A stretch of 64,000 bases of DNA. Origin: UBA6921 sp031363085 (GTDB lineage Bacteria; Pseudomonadota; Gammaproteobacteria; SG8-11). The position numbers and the translations under genes are program-made. Location of the stretch: contig JANLTU010000004.1 of assembly GCA_031363085.1 (NCBI GenBank), positions 1-64,000 on the forward strand. Reading direction: 5' to 3'. Below the pieces are notes generated by a model. That model ran no database searches and was not told where the DNA came from. It saw nothing but the letters and a program-made list of their open reading frames with translations. The stretch's first letter is position 1. Each line of letters begins with the position of its first letter. This document shows positions 43,778-52,789 of this stretch, one piece after another.

Positions 43778-45712
43778 TCAAAGCGTCTTCAAATATTCCA
43801 CCAAGGCCAGGCGCTTTTCGTCGGTAATGGGCGTAAAGAAGAATTTTACGACTTCTCCTTTCTCATCCAACTGCACTTGTCCGTTAACATTCTTGGGCAT
43901 GGGCGTTACCCCAGACGAATATTCGTGGCCTTTGTTGCTATTGCTGGGCAATGCCGTATCGAATACAAACAACTCGGGCTCTCGATATTGGCCGGGGTTT
44001 TCGGGTTGCAAAAAACCAACTTTTTTTGGATCAAACTCACGGTTGCCAACCAAAAATTTGTTTGCGCGACAGGCTTTGCCTTGGGCGATTTCCACGTCGC
44101 TGCAGCTCGGTAAAAACAATTCATAAAGATTTACGACCGAGCCATTGTGTAAATACGGTGCCGTCGCCCAGATGCCATTTAACGGCCGCCCTTTATAGGC
44201 ATTCAGATACGCCTTGTTTGAAACCCGTAACTCAACGTGACGCTGCGTTGCCACACGCTCTTGAAACAGGCCCAGCGGGTTGCTTGCAATCGCCGCCACA
44301 TACAAGCTTATTTTGCGGAGAACCCCCGAGGTCATCACCCCCGTCGTCACGCTCGCAACAATCGGTAACGCGCTCGAAGTCGTTGGGTTGGTTATTTCGC
44401 TGGGGCAGGTACCCGAGCTTGTGTTCTTGATCACGCCCACTTCCCCGCAATAGCGCATCGCATTGTTTGCCATTTGCGGGTCGGTGTTGATCCAATCCAG
44501 GCTGGAAAACTGGGCAGTGACAATGCGATTTGAATCCTTCCGGTCGATTTCCTGGTGACAGGCTGCGCACTGATATTCTTTGAAAACTTCCTCACCTTGC
44601 TGCGCCAGTTTCTGGTCGATTGGCGGCAACACGCCACGGTCCGCCAGATCTTTCCATAACGGCGACCAGAGGCTGGCCAATTGATCTTCCAAACGAACCT
44701 GATTGCGAGACGCCGCCGAAGATTCGTAACTGACCTTGCCGGGCTTGACTTCTTTTATATCGAGGGTGGCAAACACCCCCAGCACCTCACCGGTATTGCG
44801 CCCAAGCGGCCCAAGCCCAAAGGCTGAGCCATTGTCGCCAACGCCATTCCACTGCACAAAATCATGCTGCGGTGTATCCCATAAAAATGGGTAGCTCACC
44901 GGCGCATTGGCAGGGTTCGTACGCGGCTTTTTGACGCCGGCAACATGCATTAATACACGGTTATAAATTCGACCAAAGGCGTCCAGCCGTCCATAACCAT
45001 AGTGTACGACTTCGTTATTTTTAGACGGGTGGCGTGGCTCGTTCACGCTGACGTATTCGGACAGCATCTGCTGCGCGCTGGTCAAACGTTGCCGGAACGC
45101 CTCTAGCCGGGTCTTGTCTGCACCATCTTTTCCCAACACGTTTTTTGCCAAGCGCTCAAATTTGTCGCCGCTCAAACTCGATACCAATGCGCGATTCAAA
45201 TCGACCAACAGGGTTTCCATGTCCGCCATCGCCGGCCCGCCGTCAATGCGAATCCCCTTACCTTTGTAATTCACCTGCGTGGTATGACAGGCGGCGCAGG
45301 TAAAGCCGATATAATCTTCACCGTCGTATGCATTCTTAACCCAGCCAACCGGCAAGCCGTCGGGATTGTCCCAGGTGGATTTCTGAATCAAGTAGCGGTA
45401 TCTGCGCAGGTTGTCGTTGTCACGAAATGCCTTGCTGCTGTTCGCTTGTTCCAAGTGAAGAAAGATGTCGTAGGGCAGCAAATCGGACCCCTGCGTGGTG
45501 TTGTAAAACCAAAGACTCTCCGCAGCGTTCCAATTTTGATTGGGATAAACAATGTCGTCCGCCCTATCGCCAAAATAGTCCGCCGTTGTGTACATCGCGC
45601 CGCGATCACGATCCGGAAACGGCCCTTGTGTCACATAGGCGCAGCCACTCAGCATGAAGCCCGTCAGACAGAGGGGCGCCTGCACTGAAAGCACTCGCTT
45701 GGTAATTGTCAT
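43778..45712 (-). CDS. Dihaem c-type cytochrome lipoprotein, RoxA/MauG-like
   Basis: This 644-residue protein has a lipobox (LSGC, Cys24) and two haem c motifs, CAACH at 139-143 and CAACH at 382-386. A long segment between them includes 'YPFLWDTPQHDFVQWNG'. Size, haem spacing and this motif resemble the RoxA/RoxB rubber-oxygenase branch of the dihaem peroxidase (MauG/CcpA) superfamily more than ordinary cytochrome c peroxidases, which are about half as long. It would be anchored to a membrane in the periplasm. It is divergent from soeA with a 209-nt shared upstream region. Its substrate is unknown; peroxide, an organic compound or a redox partner of the sulfite enzymes are possible. Confidence 0.78.
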   Translation of the reverse strand: MTITKRVLSVQAPLCLTGFMLSGCAYVTQGPFPDRDRGAMYTTADYFGDRADDIVYPNQNWNAAESLWFYNTTQGSDLLPYDIFLHLEQANSSKAFRDNDNLRRYRYLIQKSTWDNPDGLPVGWVKNAYDGEDYIGFTCAACHTTQVNYKGKGIRIDGGPAMADMETLLVDLNRALVSSLSGDKFERLAKNVLGKDGADKTRLEAFRQRLTSAQQMLSEYVSVNEPRHPSKNNEVVHYGYGRLDAFGRIYNRVLMHVAGVKKPRTNPANAPVSYPFLWDTPQHDFVQWNGVGDNGSAFGLGPLGRNTGEVLGVFATLDIKEVKPGKVSYESSAASRNQVRLEDQLASLWSPLWKDLADRGVLPPIDQKLAQQGEEVFKEYQCAACHQEIDRKDSNRIVTAQFSSLDWINTDPQMANNAMRYCGEVGVIKNTSSGTCPSEITNPTTSSALPIVASVTTGVMTSGVLRKISLYVAAIASNPLGLFQERVATQRHVELRVSNKAYLNAYKGRPLNGIWATAPYLHNGSVVNLYELFLPSCSDVEIAQGKACRANKFLVGNREFDPKKVGFLQPENPGQYREPELFVFDTALPSNSNKGHEYSSGVTPMPKNVNGQVQLDEKGEVVKFFFTPITDEKRLALVEYLKTL

Positions 45713-45850
45713 GTCGAGACCCTCTTAGTTGTGAGCGACAACGAACATGGATATAAAACACTAGTACAGAATTACCAAACCTGCACAATTGCGCCCCCAT
45801 GAATCGGCTGAATCCTAGCTATTTCCGTATATTAGTAATTTATGATGGAC

Positions 45851-45863
45851 TCAGCAGTGCTGA
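45851..45863. promoter_or_regulatory. 13-bp palindrome upstream of soeA
   Basis: TCAGCA-G-TGCTGA is a perfect inverted repeat ending 58 nt before the soeA ATG, in the shared region with the divergent cytochrome gene. A TATACT element (45884-45889 region) lies just downstream. It may be an operator for soeABC. The short length makes chance possible. Confidence 0.35.
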
Positions 45864-45921
45864 TTAGAAGCCGATAGCGTCACTGCCTTATACTCAGTTT
45901 CGCTTTCATCCGGACAACCTC

Positions 45922-48801
45922 ATGTCGAATAATAATTCTCCACCTGTACCCGTCATCGAAGTCAAAAACACCACCTGCTATATGTGCGCTTGCCGCTGCG
46001 GCATCCGCGTGACCTTGAACGACGGCAAGGTGCGCTATATCGAAGGCAACCCGGATCACCCGATCAACAAGGGTGTGCTGTGCGCGAAAGGGTCGTCCGG
46101 AATCATGAAGCAGTATTCGCCGGCGCGGCTCACCAAGCCCTTGCGCCGCAAAGCCGGCAGCGAGCGCGGTGCCAATGAGTTTGAAGAAATTTCCTGGGAC
46201 GAAGCCTTCAGCCTGATGGAAGAGCGGCTGAAAAAAATCCGGGCGACTGATCCTAAAAAATTCGCATTGTTCACCGGCCGCGACCAGATGCAGGCGCTCA
46301 CCGGCTTGTTCGCCAAGCAATTCGGCACGCCGAATTACGCCGCTCATGGGGGCTTTTGTTCGGTGAACATGGCCGCCGGCATGATCTACACCATTGGCGG
46401 CTCGTTCTGGGAATTCGGCGGACCGGATCTGGATCGTGCGCGGCTGTTCGTGATGTTCGGCACGGCTGAAGATCATCATTCCAATCCGCTCAAAATCGCG
46501 ATTTCAAAATTCAAGCGCTCCGGCGGGCGCTTCATTTCGGTGAATCCGATTCGCACCGGCTACTCGGCGATTGCCGATGAATGGGTGCCGATCAAACCGG
46601 GCACCGACGGCGCGCTGATCCTCGCGATCATTAACGAGCTGATACAAACCGGTTTGTATGACCGCGATTTTCTGGTGCGCTACAGCAACGCGGCGCAACT
46701 GGTGAACGTGGACGAGCAGCACGACGAATTCGGCTTGTTTATCCGCACTTCCGACGTACCGCCGCCGGGCGTGATTCATCCGCAGGACCAATTGTGGTGG
46801 GATCGTTTCACCAATAAAGCGGTGGCGACGCACAGCGATGGCGCCGATCCGTATTTGCTTGGCAGCTTCAAGCTTGACGACGGCACTGCGGTGAAGCCCG
46901 CGTTCCAGTTATTGACAGATCGCGTGAAGGACTACACCCCGGAGTGGGCCGCCAACATCACCGGCATTCCGGCCGCGACCATTCGCAAGCTTGCGCATGA
47001 GATGGGTGTGATCGCGCGCGACGAAACCATCGAGCTGCCGATTGCCTGGACCGATGTGTGGGGCAAGGAGCACGAAGTGGTCACCGGCAAGCCGGTGGCG
47101 TTTCATGCGATGCGCGGACTGGCCGCGCACTCGAATGGTTTTCAAACCATCCGCGCGTTGTCGATTTTGATGAGCCTGCTGGGCACCATTGATCGTCCTG
47201 GCGGTTTTCGACACAAAGCACCGTTCCCGCGTCCGATTCCGCCGTGTGCGAAAACACCCAACGGCCCGCAAGGCATTCACCCGAACGAACCGCTGGGTGG
47301 CATGCCGCTGGGCTGGCCCGCCGATCCGAACGATTTATTCGTCGACGAACAGGGTGAGCCGTTGCGCATCGACAAGGGTTTTTCTTGGGAATATCCGCTG
47401 TCGGTGCATGGCTTGATGCACAACGTCATCACCAATGCGTGGCGCGGCGATCCGTACCCGATCGATACGCTGCTGATCTTTATGTCGAACATGGCGTGGA
47501 ACTCGTCCATGAACACGGTTGAGGTGCGCCAGATGCTCAACGACAAAGACGCGAACGGCGAATATAAAATTCCGTTCCTGATCGTCTGCGACGCGTTCCA
47601 GTCCGAAATGGTTTCGTATGCCGATCTGGTGTTGCCCGACACGACCTATCTGGAACGCCATGACGTGATGTCGATGCTCGACCGGCCGATTTCCGAGTTC
47701 GACGGACCGGTGGATTCGGTGCGCATTCCAGTCGTGCCGCCGACGGGGCAGTGCAAGCCGTTTCAAGAAGTGCTGATCGAATTGGGCGCGCGCCTGAAAT
47801 TGCCAGTGTTCATGAACAAGGATGGCTCGCGCAAATACAAGGGCTATCCCGACTTCATCATCAACTACGAAACCGAGCCGGGGTCGGGTATTGGCTTTTT
47901 GGCTGGCTGGCGCGGCAAGGGCGGCGAGAAATTCATGACCGGCGAGCCCAACCCGAACCAATGGGAAATGTACGAGAAGAACAACTGCGTGTATCACTAC
48001 GAGTTGCCCAAGAGTTACCAGTACATGCGCAACTGGAACAAGGGCTATTTGGAGTGGGCGCGCCACCATCGCCTGACGCGTTACGCCGACCCGATCAACA
48101 TCCATATTTATTCGGAAGTGTTGCAGAAGTTCCGCTTGTCGGCGCAGGGTAAATATCCCGGTAAAAAACCACCCGAACGCTATAAAAAACGCATCGTGGA
48201 ATTTTTCGATCCACTGCCGTTTTATTACGAGCCGCTCGAAACGCAGTTGTCGGACAAACAGAAATACCCGCTCAACGCGGTGACGCAGCGGCCGATGGCG
48301 ATGTATCACTCGTGGGATTCGCAGAACGCCTGGCTGCGGCAGATTCATGCGCACAATTATTTATTCGTGAATCCGAAAACCGCGCAGGCGCAAGGCATCG
48401 CCGACGACGATTGGTTGTGGGTGGAATCCATGCACGGCAAGGTGCGTTGCATGTGCCGCTATTCGGAAGCGGTCGAGCCCGGCACGGTGTGGACCTGGAA
48501 CGCCATCGGCAAACAATCCGGCGCATGGAATCTGGAGCCGGGCGCGAATGAAGCGAGCAAGGGATTCCTGTTGAACCACATAATCTCGGAAGAATTGCCC
48601 GCCAATGCCAACGGCGAACATTTGTCAAATTCAGACCCCATTACCGGCCAAGCGGCGTGGTACGACGTGCGTGTGCGCATTTACAAAGCGGGGGCGAATG
48701 AGGAGAAAGAGACCTTCCCGCAGTTCAATGTGTTGAAGCCAGTGCCGGGTCAGGCACAGCGGCCCAAATGGCTGGAATATTTTGTGGGGAAAAAGAAATG
48801 A
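45922..48801 (+). CDS. soeA: Sulfite dehydrogenase (quinone) molybdopterin subunit
   Basis: This 959-residue molybdenum oxidoreductase of the DMSO reductase family has no Tat signal, so it acts in the cytoplasm. The N-terminal [4Fe-4S] site uses Cys19, Cys22, Cys26 and Cys54 ('CYMCACRCGIRV', 'GVLCAKGSSG'). Mo-bis-PGD-binding segments follow through the protein, ending in the C-terminal molydopterin-binding domain (from about residue 790). Size, cytoplasmic location and the order with a four-cluster ferredoxin and a DmsC-like membrane protein match SoeABC, which oxidises sulfite to sulfate and passes electrons to quinone. Other reactions of the family (polysulfide, thiosulfate) are less likely without a Tat signal. 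Its stop overlaps soeB. Confidence 0.85.
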   Translation: MSNNNSPPVPVIEVKNTTCYMCACRCGIRVTLNDGKVRYIEGNPDHPINKGVLCAKGSSGIMKQYSPARLTKPLRRKAGSERGANEFEEISWDEAFSLMEERLKKIRATDPKKFALFTGRDQMQALTGLFAKQFGTPNYAAHGGFCSVNMAAGMIYTIGGSFWEFGGPDLDRARLFVMFGTAEDHHSNPLKIAISKFKRSGGRFISVNPIRTGYSAIADEWVPIKPGTDGALILAIINELIQTGLYDRDFLVRYSNAAQLVNVDEQHDEFGLFIRTSDVPPPGVIHPQDQLWWDRFTNKAVATHSDGADPYLLGSFKLDDGTAVKPAFQLLTDRVKDYTPEWAANITGIPAATIRKLAHEMGVIARDETIELPIAWTDVWGKEHEVVTGKPVAFHAMRGLAAHSNGFQTIRALSILMSLLGTIDRPGGFRHKAPFPRPIPPCAKTPNGPQGIHPNEPLGGMPLGWPADPNDLFVDEQGEPLRIDKGFSWEYPLSVHGLMHNVITNAWRGDPYPIDTLLIFMSNMAWNSSMNTVEVRQMLNDKDANGEYKIPFLIVCDAFQSEMVSYADLVLPDTTYLERHDVMSMLDRPISEFDGPVDSVRIPVVPPTGQCKPFQEVLIELGARLKLPVFMNKDGSRKYKGYPDFIINYETEPGSGIGFLAGWRGKGGEKFMTGEPNPNQWEMYEKNNCVYHYELPKSYQYMRNWNKGYLEWARHHRLTRYADPINIHIYSEVLQKFRLSAQGKYPGKKPPERYKKRIVEFFDPLPFYYEPLETQLSDKQKYPLNAVTQRPMAMYHSWDSQNAWLRQIHAHNYLFVNPKTAQAQGIADDDWLWVESMHGKVRCMCRYSEAVEPGTVWTWNAIGKQSGAWNLEPGANEASKGFLLNHIISEELPANANGEHLSNSDPITGQAAWYDVRVRIYKAGANEEKETFPQFNVLKPVPGQAQRPKWLEYFVGKKK

Positions 48802-49520
48802 CGCAACTTGCGCTTGTTATCGATCTTAATGTCTGCGTGGGCTGTCACGCGTGTGTGACCAGTTGCAAACAATGGAATACTTCCGGCAACGCCGGACCCA
48901 TGACCGACGAACGCCCGTACGGCTTGGAACCCACCGGCACGTTTTTTAACCGAGTACAGACCTTTGAAGTCGGCGAATTCCCCAATACCGACACCATTCA
49001 CTTTCCGAAGAGCTGCCTGCACTGTGAAGACCCACCGTGCGTGCCGGTATGCCCGACCGGTGCCAGTTATAAACGTAAATCTGACGGCATCGTGCTGGTC
49101 GATTACGACAAATGCATCGGCTGCAAATATTGCTCGTGGGCTTGCCCCTACGGCGCGCGTGAAATCGATGAACACCAGAAGGTGATGAAGAAATGCACGC
49201 TGTGCGTGGATCGCATTTACGACATGCGGCTGCCGGAAAGCGAACGCAAACCCGCCTGCGTGATGGCGTGCCCGACCAGCGCGCGCTTGTTCGGCGATGT
49301 GCATGATCCGGAGTCCGAAGTATCGGTTGCGATTCGCGAAAGCGGCGGCTACGCGTTGATGCCCGAATGGGGCACGCATCCGGCCAATCATTATTTGCCG
49401 CGGCGCAAAACCAAAATGCACATTCACGAAGACGAGCTGGTGCGCATCGACAACCCGCTTAAAAAAGAACATTTCCCGACCCATGATCCGCGCGAACCGT
49501 CGTTGGACGACATTGCGTAG
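48798..49520 (+). CDS. soeB: Sulfite dehydrogenase iron-sulfur subunit
   Basis: This 240-residue electron-transfer subunit has four [4Fe-4S] cluster motifs: 'CVGCHACVTSCKQWN', 'CLHCEDPPCVPVCPTGA', 'CIGCKYCSWACPYGAR' and 'CTLCVDRI' with 'CVMACPTSAR'. It has no signal peptide. The start at ATG 48798 overlaps the soeA stop by 4 nt (ATGA). It relays electrons from SoeA to the membrane subunit SoeC. The family includes DmsB/PsrB-type proteins; context makes SoeB the best call. Confidence 0.88.
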   Translation: MTQLALVIDLNVCVGCHACVTSCKQWNTSGNAGPMTDERPYGLEPTGTFFNRVQTFEVGEFPNTDTIHFPKSCLHCEDPPCVPVCPTGASYKRKSDGIVLVDYDKCIGCKYCSWACPYGAREIDEHQKVMKKCTLCVDRIYDMRLPESERKPACVMACPTSARLFGDVHDPESEVSVAIRESGGYALMPEWGTHPANHYLPRRKTKMHIHEDELVRIDNPLKKEHFPTHDPREPSLDDIA

Positions 49521-49526
49521 TTACAC

Positions 49527-49581
49527 GTAGGGGCGCGATTTATCGCGCCCGCTAACAGGGTGCAATAAATTGCACCCCTAC
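49527..49581. repeat. Two-hairpin REP-like repeat between soeB and soeC
   Basis: The 55-bp element starts GTAGGGGCGCG and ends CCCCTAC. It holds two perfect 9-bp hairpins: GGGCGCGAT/ATCGCGCCC (49531-49550) and GGGTGCAAT/ATTGCACCC (49558-49577), each with a 2-nt loop. The second is an inverted, diverged version of the first. This is the layout of paired REP/BIME elements that are often dispersed in genomes. It lies inside an operon and could lower soeC expression or stabilise the upstream mRNA. Confidence 0.8.
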
Positions 49582-49596
49582 AAGGAAATCATAAAA

Positions 49597-50577
49597 ATGC
49601 ATCCCGCTTTCTCGGTAATTTTTCTAACCACGCTGATCGGTGCCGGTCAGGGTTTGTTTCTTGCGCTGTTTCTGGTACAGGTGCTCGGCGTTGCTGACAC
49701 GTTGGCACCGCAGGACGGCGTCACGTTTTATGCGGCCGGCAGTTTGATTGCACTGGCCTTGCTCGGCGGCGGCTTATTGGCCTCGTTCTTCCACCTCGGC
49801 CATCCGGAGCGCGCATGGCGTTCGGCGGCGATGTGGCGCACCTCGTGGTTGTCGCGCGAAGTGATTGTGTTGCCGGCGGTGATGGGCGCGATTTTCGTTT
49901 ACGGCGTACTGCATTATTTTGGTATCGAAGCCAATATTTTCAGCTTGTCGAATCCCCAGCTCGGTGCGCTTACGTTTTGGGTCGGCGTGGCCGGCGCGCT
50001 CCTGTGCGTCGCGTTGTTTGTCTGCACCGGTATGATCTACGCGTGCCTGAAATTTATCGAAGAATGGCACTCACCGCTGACCTTGATCAACTACACCCTG
50101 CTGGGTAGCGCATCGGGCTTCGCACTGGCGACGGCATTCAGTGCTTACGTAGCGCCCAGCTTGGTGATTTTTTTTGCGTGGTGTTCGCTGGCGCTCACAT
50201 TGCTCGCATTGGTGTTTCGCGTCGGCAGTCTGGTGCGTAACAAACGCATCCGCCACATGAGCAATCTGCAAACGGCTATCGGCGTGAAACACAGCAAAAT
50301 TCAGCAAAAGGCGCAGGGTGCGATGGGCGGCTCGTTTAACACACGCGAATTTTTTCACGGCAAGAGCGCCGCGTTTCTAAAATCGATCAAGTGGATTTTC
50401 CTGGTGCTGGTGTTTTTAGTTCCGATGGTGGTGATGTTGATTGCAATCAACATGCATGCCGGCGCGCTCTTCGTGTCGGTGTTCCTGATTCAATACCTTG
50501 GCTTGATCGCCGAGCGTTGGTTCTTTTTTGCGCAGGCTAAACATCCACAGAATCTCTACTACCAGACGATTTCGTAA
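49597..50577 (+). CDS. soeC: Sulfite dehydrogenase membrane anchor subunit
   Basis: This 326-residue DmsC-like membrane protein has about eight helices, beginning 'FSVIFLTTLIGAGQGLFLAL' and including 'LIALALLGGGLLASFFHLG' and 'LLCVALFVCTGMIYACLKF'. ATG 49597 has AAGGAA about 10 nt upstream. It anchors SoeAB to the cytoplasmic face of the inner membrane and hands electrons to quinone, by analogy with SoeC and DmsC. A two-hairpin repeat separates it from soeB by 76 nt. Confidence 0.85.
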   Translation: MHPAFSVIFLTTLIGAGQGLFLALFLVQVLGVADTLAPQDGVTFYAAGSLIALALLGGGLLASFFHLGHPERAWRSAAMWRTSWLSREVIVLPAVMGAIFVYGVLHYFGIEANIFSLSNPQLGALTFWVGVAGALLCVALFVCTGMIYACLKFIEEWHSPLTLINYTLLGSASGFALATAFSAYVAPSLVIFFAWCSLALTLLALVFRVGSLVRNKRIRHMSNLQTAIGVKHSKIQQKAQGAMGGSFNTREFFHGKSAAFLKSIKWIFLVLVFLVPMVVMLIAINMHAGALFVSVFLIQYLGLIAERWFFFAQAKHPQNLYYQTIS

Positions 50578-50858
50578 AGTCGCGTCGAGAGGCGCTTCCA
50601 TAGATAGAATTTTTACCGGCCAAGAAGCATTAGCTTGTCGTGCTATTTCTTGCCCCGTTAGTCTCCTATCGTTATTGAAAATAAAATGCGACGCTGCCGG
50701 TTCCCGGTGGCGCCTCGTACAACAACGATAATCCAGGCATGGCAGGGGCAGGTTTCGGGGTGCTTCCACAGGGCAAGGGATTAGTAGTTCGTGCAAGTTG
50801 GCGAGCGGCGTTTATGGCGCTGTGCAAATTCGTTCAACGTTGCAAAGGGAGATCACAC

Positions 50859-52133
50859 GTGGATACCACGAATTACAATCGACGAAGTTTTTTACGCAAC
50901 GCAGGATTGCTTGGTCTTGCAGGCGTCGCCGGCAGTAACACGACATCTGTGCTAGCCGCCGAGCCTGACGGAACCGCTGCCGCCAGTACGGTTACCTTGC
51001 CGTTTAATCATGGTGAACGACAACTGGTGCAGTACCCGCAAAAGCGGCCGCTGATTGTACTCACCAGCCGCGCGCTGCAACTGGAAACGCCGTATTCGGT
51101 CTTCGACGACGGGCTTAAAGCCACCGGTAACAAGTATCTTATTACGCCCAACGATGCGTTTTACGTGCGCTACCACAACACCCGCATTCCGTTGTCGATT
51201 GATCCTGCGCTTTACAAGCTGAGCGTCGCAGGCAATGTTACAACCCCGCTGAGCCTGACCCTGAACGACCTGAAAACCGGATTCACGCCGATGGACGTCG
51301 TGGCCGCCAATATGTGTACCGGCAACAGTCGCGGCTTCAATGTTCCGCGCGTGCCCGGTGGACAATGGGCGCACGGAGCGATGGGCAACGCGGTTTGGAC
51401 CGGTGTGAAATTGAAAGACGTGCTCGCCAAGGCCGGCGTGGGTGCAGGTGCGGTGCAGGTAACTTTTAACGGCATGGATCAACCCGGTGAAGACACTATT
51501 CCCGACTTTATAAAATCTCTGAACGTCGATATCGCCACCGGCAACGGCGACATCATTCTGGCCTACGCAATGAACGGTGCGGATTTGCCGATGCTCAACG
51601 GGTACCCGGTGCGTTTGATTGTGCCGGGCTACACCGGCACGTATTGGGTCAAGCATCTCACCCGTATCGAGGTGGTCAACACGGTGTTCACCGGATTCTA
51701 TATGGGCACGGCCTATCGCGAACCAGACAACGACTGCGCGTGCGTTCCCCCGGGTACTGCACCGACGGCTACGCGACCGGTTACGCATCCGCGCATTCGC
51801 TCCTTTATCACTAACCTGATCGAAGGTGCGAAGGTTACGGCGAAAGCACCTCAAGTGTTGCGGGGCTTCGCGGTTGATGGTGGTTCAGGCATCAAGAGCA
51901 TCGAGATCTCGGTCAATGGTGGAGCGTGGATGGGCACGACGCTGGGAACCAATTTGGGCAAATACTCGTTCCGTGGTTTCGAGGCTTCATTTACGCCCAG
52001 CGCTGCGGGTCCGTATGCATTGAAGGTTAGGGCCACGGCGAATTCGGGTGAAGTCCAGCCCGACACGCAATTTTGGGCACCGACCGGGTACGGCTACAAC
52101 CCGATTGAAACCATCAACGTCACCGCGATTTAA
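50859..52133 (+). CDS. sorA: Periplasmic sulfite dehydrogenase, molybdenum subunit
   Basis: This 424-residue protein is of the sulfite oxidase family. It begins with a Tat signal ('NRRSFLRNAGLLGLAGVAG') for export of the folded Mo enzyme. The Mo-coordinating cysteine is in 'AANMCTGNSRGF'. The Mo-co domain is followed by the C-terminal dimerisation domain ('GSGIKSIEISVNGGAWMG'). GTG 50859 is the start, with AAGGGAG 9-15 nt upstream. The frame opens earlier (50739) but has no ribosome site there. SorA oxidises sulfite in the periplasm and passes electrons to SorB, encoded 9 nt downstream. Confidence 0.9.
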   Translation: MDTTNYNRRSFLRNAGLLGLAGVAGSNTTSVLAAEPDGTAAASTVTLPFNHGERQLVQYPQKRPLIVLTSRALQLETPYSVFDDGLKATGNKYLITPNDAFYVRYHNTRIPLSIDPALYKLSVAGNVTTPLSLTLNDLKTGFTPMDVVAANMCTGNSRGFNVPRVPGGQWAHGAMGNAVWTGVKLKDVLAKAGVGAGAVQVTFNGMDQPGEDTIPDFIKSLNVDIATGNGDIILAYAMNGADLPMLNGYPVRLIVPGYTGTYWVKHLTRIEVVNTVFTGFYMGTAYREPDNDCACVPPGTAPTATRPVTHPRIRSFITNLIEGAKVTAKAPQVLRGFAVDGGSGIKSIEISVNGGAWMGTTLGTNLGKYSFRGFEASFTPSAAGPYALKVRATANSGEVQPDTQFWAPTGYGYNPIETINVTAI

Positions 52134-52142
52134 GGAGACCTC

Positions 52143-52667
52143 ATGAACGCAAACAGATTTTCAAATGGATTACACCAAAACAATAGGTGGTTACTCGTCA
52201 CGATGTTATGTGTCGCGGCCGTTGGATGTAACGAGCCCACGAACCAGAACCGCGCGTCGGAACAAGTCAACGACGGCGTTGTTTTGGCCAACAACGATGG
52301 CAGCATGCCGGAAATCCAGGGGCTCGTCGCCACGACAGCGGTGCGGATTTCGTTGCCGCCCGATAAGTCGACCTTTCCACCGGGTCCCGATTTGGGCGCC
52401 GTTAACAGCACGGAGTGTAATGCGTGTCATACCCCGACCGACATCGCGGCATTCACTGCACCACCGGGGGCACCCTTCAAATTGGTGAACGAGCAATGTC
52501 GCGGCTGCCACTCGGCGGACTACACCAGCTCGCAACCGATCATGACGCGTGCAGCGTGGCAGAAAGTGGTGACCAAAATGATCGACAAGTTCGGTGCCAC
52601 CGATATTAAACCGGCGCATGAGAGACTTATGCTTGACTATATCGTGGCGGTTTACGGTAAGCCGTAA
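52143..52667 (+). CDS. sorB: Cytochrome c subunit of periplasmic sulfite dehydrogenase
   Basis: This 174-residue exported cytochrome has a hydrophobic leader with a possible lipobox (AVGC, Cys29). Two haem c motifs are seen, CNACH (92-96) and CRGCH (119-123, followed by SADY). Known SorB proteins have one haem, corresponding to the second motif. The region after it ('AAWQKVVTKMIDKFGATDI') matches the SorB/sulfite:cytochrome c oxidoreductase C-terminus. It is co-transcribed with sorA, with an intrinsic terminator right after the stop. Confidence 0.85.
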   Translation: MNANRFSNGLHQNNRWLLVTMLCVAAVGCNEPTNQNRASEQVNDGVVLANNDGSMPEIQGLVATTAVRISLPPDKSTFPPGPDLGAVNSTECNACHTPTDIAAFTAPPGAPFKLVNEQCRGCHSADYTSSQPIMTRAAWQKVVTKMIDKFGATDIKPAHERLMLDYIVAVYGKP

Positions 52668-52677
52668 GGCAAGAGCA

Positions 52678-52702
52678 GGGCGCGCAGGGGCGCGCCCTTT
52701 TT
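52678..52702 (+). terminator. Intrinsic terminator of sorAB
   Basis: GGGCGCGC (52678-52685) and GCGCGCCC (52690-52697) form a perfect 8-bp stem with a 4-nt loop, followed by TTTTT. It lies 10 nt after the sorB stop. Confidence 0.88.
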
Positions 52703-52789
52703 AATCCCTTGGATTCACATGTGAAAGGAATTGCGTGCTGGCACGACTAAACGCTGGCTTCAGTTTTCTCGTTTGAGTATCTTGGTGCT

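Noticed and set aside
47335..48354. 339-codon minus-strand frame inside soeA
   Set aside because: Antisense to a conserved enzyme, with shadow-like composition and no recognisable domain.
50739..50858. Longer N-terminus for the periplasmic sulfite dehydrogenase
   Set aside because: No ribosome site before the upstream ATG codons; the extension would displace the Tat signal from the N-terminus.
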